In this document: positions 62,863 to 64,000 of the stretch, in pieces
Layout: the number at the start of each line of letters is the position of its first letter
How positions within the stretch are numbered: position 1 is the first letter of the stretch
Assembly (NCBI GenBank): GCA_026986575.1
Contig: JALSOH010000006.1
Span: 434,001-498,000, forward strand
Direction: 5' to 3'
DNA from: Thermoproteota archaeon
GTDB taxonomy: Archaea > Korarchaeota > Korarchaeia > Korarchaeales > Korarchaeaceae
Length of the DNA stretch: 64,000 nucleotides
Made by a program: the position numbers and the translations under genes
The notes under the pieces: model-generated
Database searches by the model: none
The model's input: the letters and a program-made list of their open reading frames with translations, nothing else
Told to the model about the DNA's origin: nothing

Positions 62863-63725
62863 TCGTCTCGGTATCGGGCGGGAAGGGAGGCACGGGGAAG
62901 TCAACAGTCGCCGTCAACTTAGCCATACTGCTGGCCGAGGGAAGGAAGTTGGTGATGGCCGACTTGGATGTGGAGGACCCCAATGACCACATCTTGCTTG
63001 GGGTGAGCTTGGAGGAGGAGAGGCCGGTGAACATAATGCTCCCCTTCATAAGGTACGATGATTGCATAAAATGCGGCGAGTGTGGACGCGTTTGCGACAC
63101 CGGGGCCATGCTGATAAGCCCCGATGGCCTCCCCTACGTAATTCCCAGACTGTGCAGCGGATGCAGGGCATGCTTCTTCGTCTGTCCCACGAAGGCTATA
63201 GTTGAGGGTGAGAGGACCATCGGGTACACCTACCACACGGTGGTGGAGAGAGGGAGCAGGTTCGACTTGGTGACGGGGATGCTGAGGGAGGGCGAGGAAC
63301 ACACGCCTCCTGCTGTTCTGGCGGCGAGGGAGAGGGCCTTCTCTCTGCCCGGGGACCTCTACTTGGTGGATACATCGGCCGGCACGAGTAACTCAGTAGC
63401 CACGGCTATGGACGGCTCTCGTTTGGTAATAGCAGTGACGGAGCCAACTCCCCTGGGATTGCACGACTTGGAGCTTATACTAAGGCTGACCCAGAAGATG
63501 GGAATAGAGACATGGGTCGTTATGAACAGGTCCGGCTTGGGATCAGAGGAGAGGCACGAGGAAGTGGTGAGGCGCTACGGGTCGGAGATAGTGGCTAGAA
63601 TACCGTATTCTAGGAGAATAGTGGAGTCCTATGTTAAGGGGGAGCCCATAGTCCTCCTCCATCCTGACTCGGAGGAGGCTCAGGTGTTCAGGGAGCTGGC
63701 GTCCATGGTTGAGGGGGTGATTTGA
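62859..63725 (+). CDS. MinD/ParA-type ATPase with inserted ferredoxin domain (first copy)
   Basis: 288 residues. Deviant Walker A SGGKGGTGKST (6-16), ADLDVEDPN (switch), an inserted 2x[4Fe-4S] ferredoxin (about 67-108: CIKCGECGRVCDTGAM and CSGCRACFFVCPTKA), then LVDTSAGTSNSVATA and VTEPTPLGLHDLEL. Such ATPases occur in tandem in archaea and are linked to Fe-S or metal cofactor handling. It abuts the second copy directly. Confidence 0.92.
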   Translation: MIVSVSGGKGGTGKSTVAVNLAILLAEGRKLVMADLDVEDPNDHILLGVSLEEERPVNIMLPFIRYDDCIKCGECGRVCDTGAMLISPDGLPYVIPRLCSGCRACFFVCPTKAIVEGERTIGYTYHTVVERGSRFDLVTGMLREGEEHTPPAVLAARERAFSLPGDLYLVDTSAGTSNSVATAMDGSRLVIAVTEPTPLGLHDLELILRLTQKMGIETWVVMNRSGLGSEERHEEVVRRYGSEIVARIPYSRRIVESYVKGEPIVLLHPDSEEAQVFRELASMVEGVI

Positions 63726-64000
63726 ATGTTGGAGATGGCCATAGCCAGTGGTAAGGGAGGAGTGGGTAAGTCTACGGTGTCGGCCACGATAGCGATCACG
63801 CTGGCGAGGAGGAGGAAGGTGATAGCGGTAGATGCCGACGCCGATGCCCCGAACATGCACCTGATACTAGGTTTGAGCGAGGAGTGGGAGTGGGAGCAGC
63901 CCTACAGCGAGTCAATGGTGGCTAGGATAGTGACGGAGAAGTGCACAAGGTGCGGCGAGTGCATGACCGTGTGTCCTTACAAGGCCATATACGTGGATGA
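63726..64000 (+). CDS. MinD/ParA-type ATPase with ferredoxin motif (second copy, partial)
   Basis: Starts at ATG 63726 (or 63735), the base after the previous stop, and runs off the right edge after 91 codons. It has [20 protein letters not shown] (Walker A), VDADADAPN and the first ferredoxin cluster motif [17 protein letters not shown]. Paralogue of the upstream gene; the pair presumably forms a heterodimer. Confidence 0.9.
   Translation, partial: MLEMAIASGKGGVGKSTVSATIAITLARRRKVIAVDADADAPNMHLILGLSEEWEWEQPYSESMVARIVTEKCTRCGECMTVCPYKAIYVD

Overview
This 64 kb window comes from an archaeal chromosome. The signs are archaeal TATA boxes 20-30 bases before genes, several near-leaderless starts, heavy AGG/AGA arginine usage, and archaeal families: an archaeal-type CRISPR repeat whose transcript ends ATTGAAAG, a Taw3/TYW3-like wybutosine enzyme, a PAC2 protein, an ATP-dependent DNA ligase, a DUF234 ATPase, DUF996 membrane proteins, HEPN/MNT and VapBC pairs, and MinD ATPases with ferredoxin inserts. 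A thermophilic TACK-group archaeon is a reasonable guess. The genus cannot be read from the sequence.

Layout. (1) 1-8055 is a CRISPR-Cas region. A partial cas6-like gene on the minus strand diverges from a tightly coupled six-gene operon: PD-(D/E)XK nuclease, winged-helix protein, AAA+ ATPase, cas1, cas2, cas4. A 25-spacer array follows. It is transcribed towards the cas genes from a leader at its far right end. No interference effector is visible. (2) 8056-16400 holds an ABC exporter, a histidine-rich polytopic membrane protein and a DUF438-hemerythrin-PAS protein whose promoters share a TGACA-N2-TGTCA palindrome, a canonical TrpRS and a possible structured RNA. (3) 17355-25116 encodes a very large DUF11-repeat surface protein, interrupted here by three single-base frameshifts. 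(4) 25485-36335 is mostly housekeeping: a HEPN/MNT pair (HEPN frameshifted), NAD(P)HX repair, a thioesterase, threonine synthase, Taw3, a CinA-like protein, a phosphatase, a second and divergent TrpRS, PAC2, Hsp20 and DNA ligase. (5) 36336-38644 is a toxin-antitoxin island with RelBE, a decayed VapBC/RelE remnant and an unusual cluster of palindromes. (6) 38645-47771 contains a CoA-disulfide-reductase-like flavoprotein, HtpX, an MscS-like channel, acylphosphatase, a PadR-regulated operon for an extremely Trp/Gly-rich protein plus a NifX-like protein, ExoIII and an isoaspartyl peptidase. (7) 48054-53523 is a complete branched-chain amino acid/amide ABC transporter operon followed by a creatininase-family hydrolase. 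(8) 53552-64000 has a frameshifted DUF996 gene, aconitase, TrmO, an orphan DNA methyltransferase, a PfkB kinase, a DUF234 ATPase, and a SufT/MIP18-like gene followed by tandem MinD-type ATPases.

The strongest lead for an undescribed system is the nuclease / winged-helix / AAA+ cassette translationally coupled to cas1-cas2-cas4. Others are the palindrome cluster between the toxin modules, the divergent TrpRS paralogue with an altered KMSKS loop, and the Trp-rich protein. Several genes carry single-base frameshifts, at least three of them in or beside short homopolymers. Sequencing error must be excluded before calling them pseudogenes.
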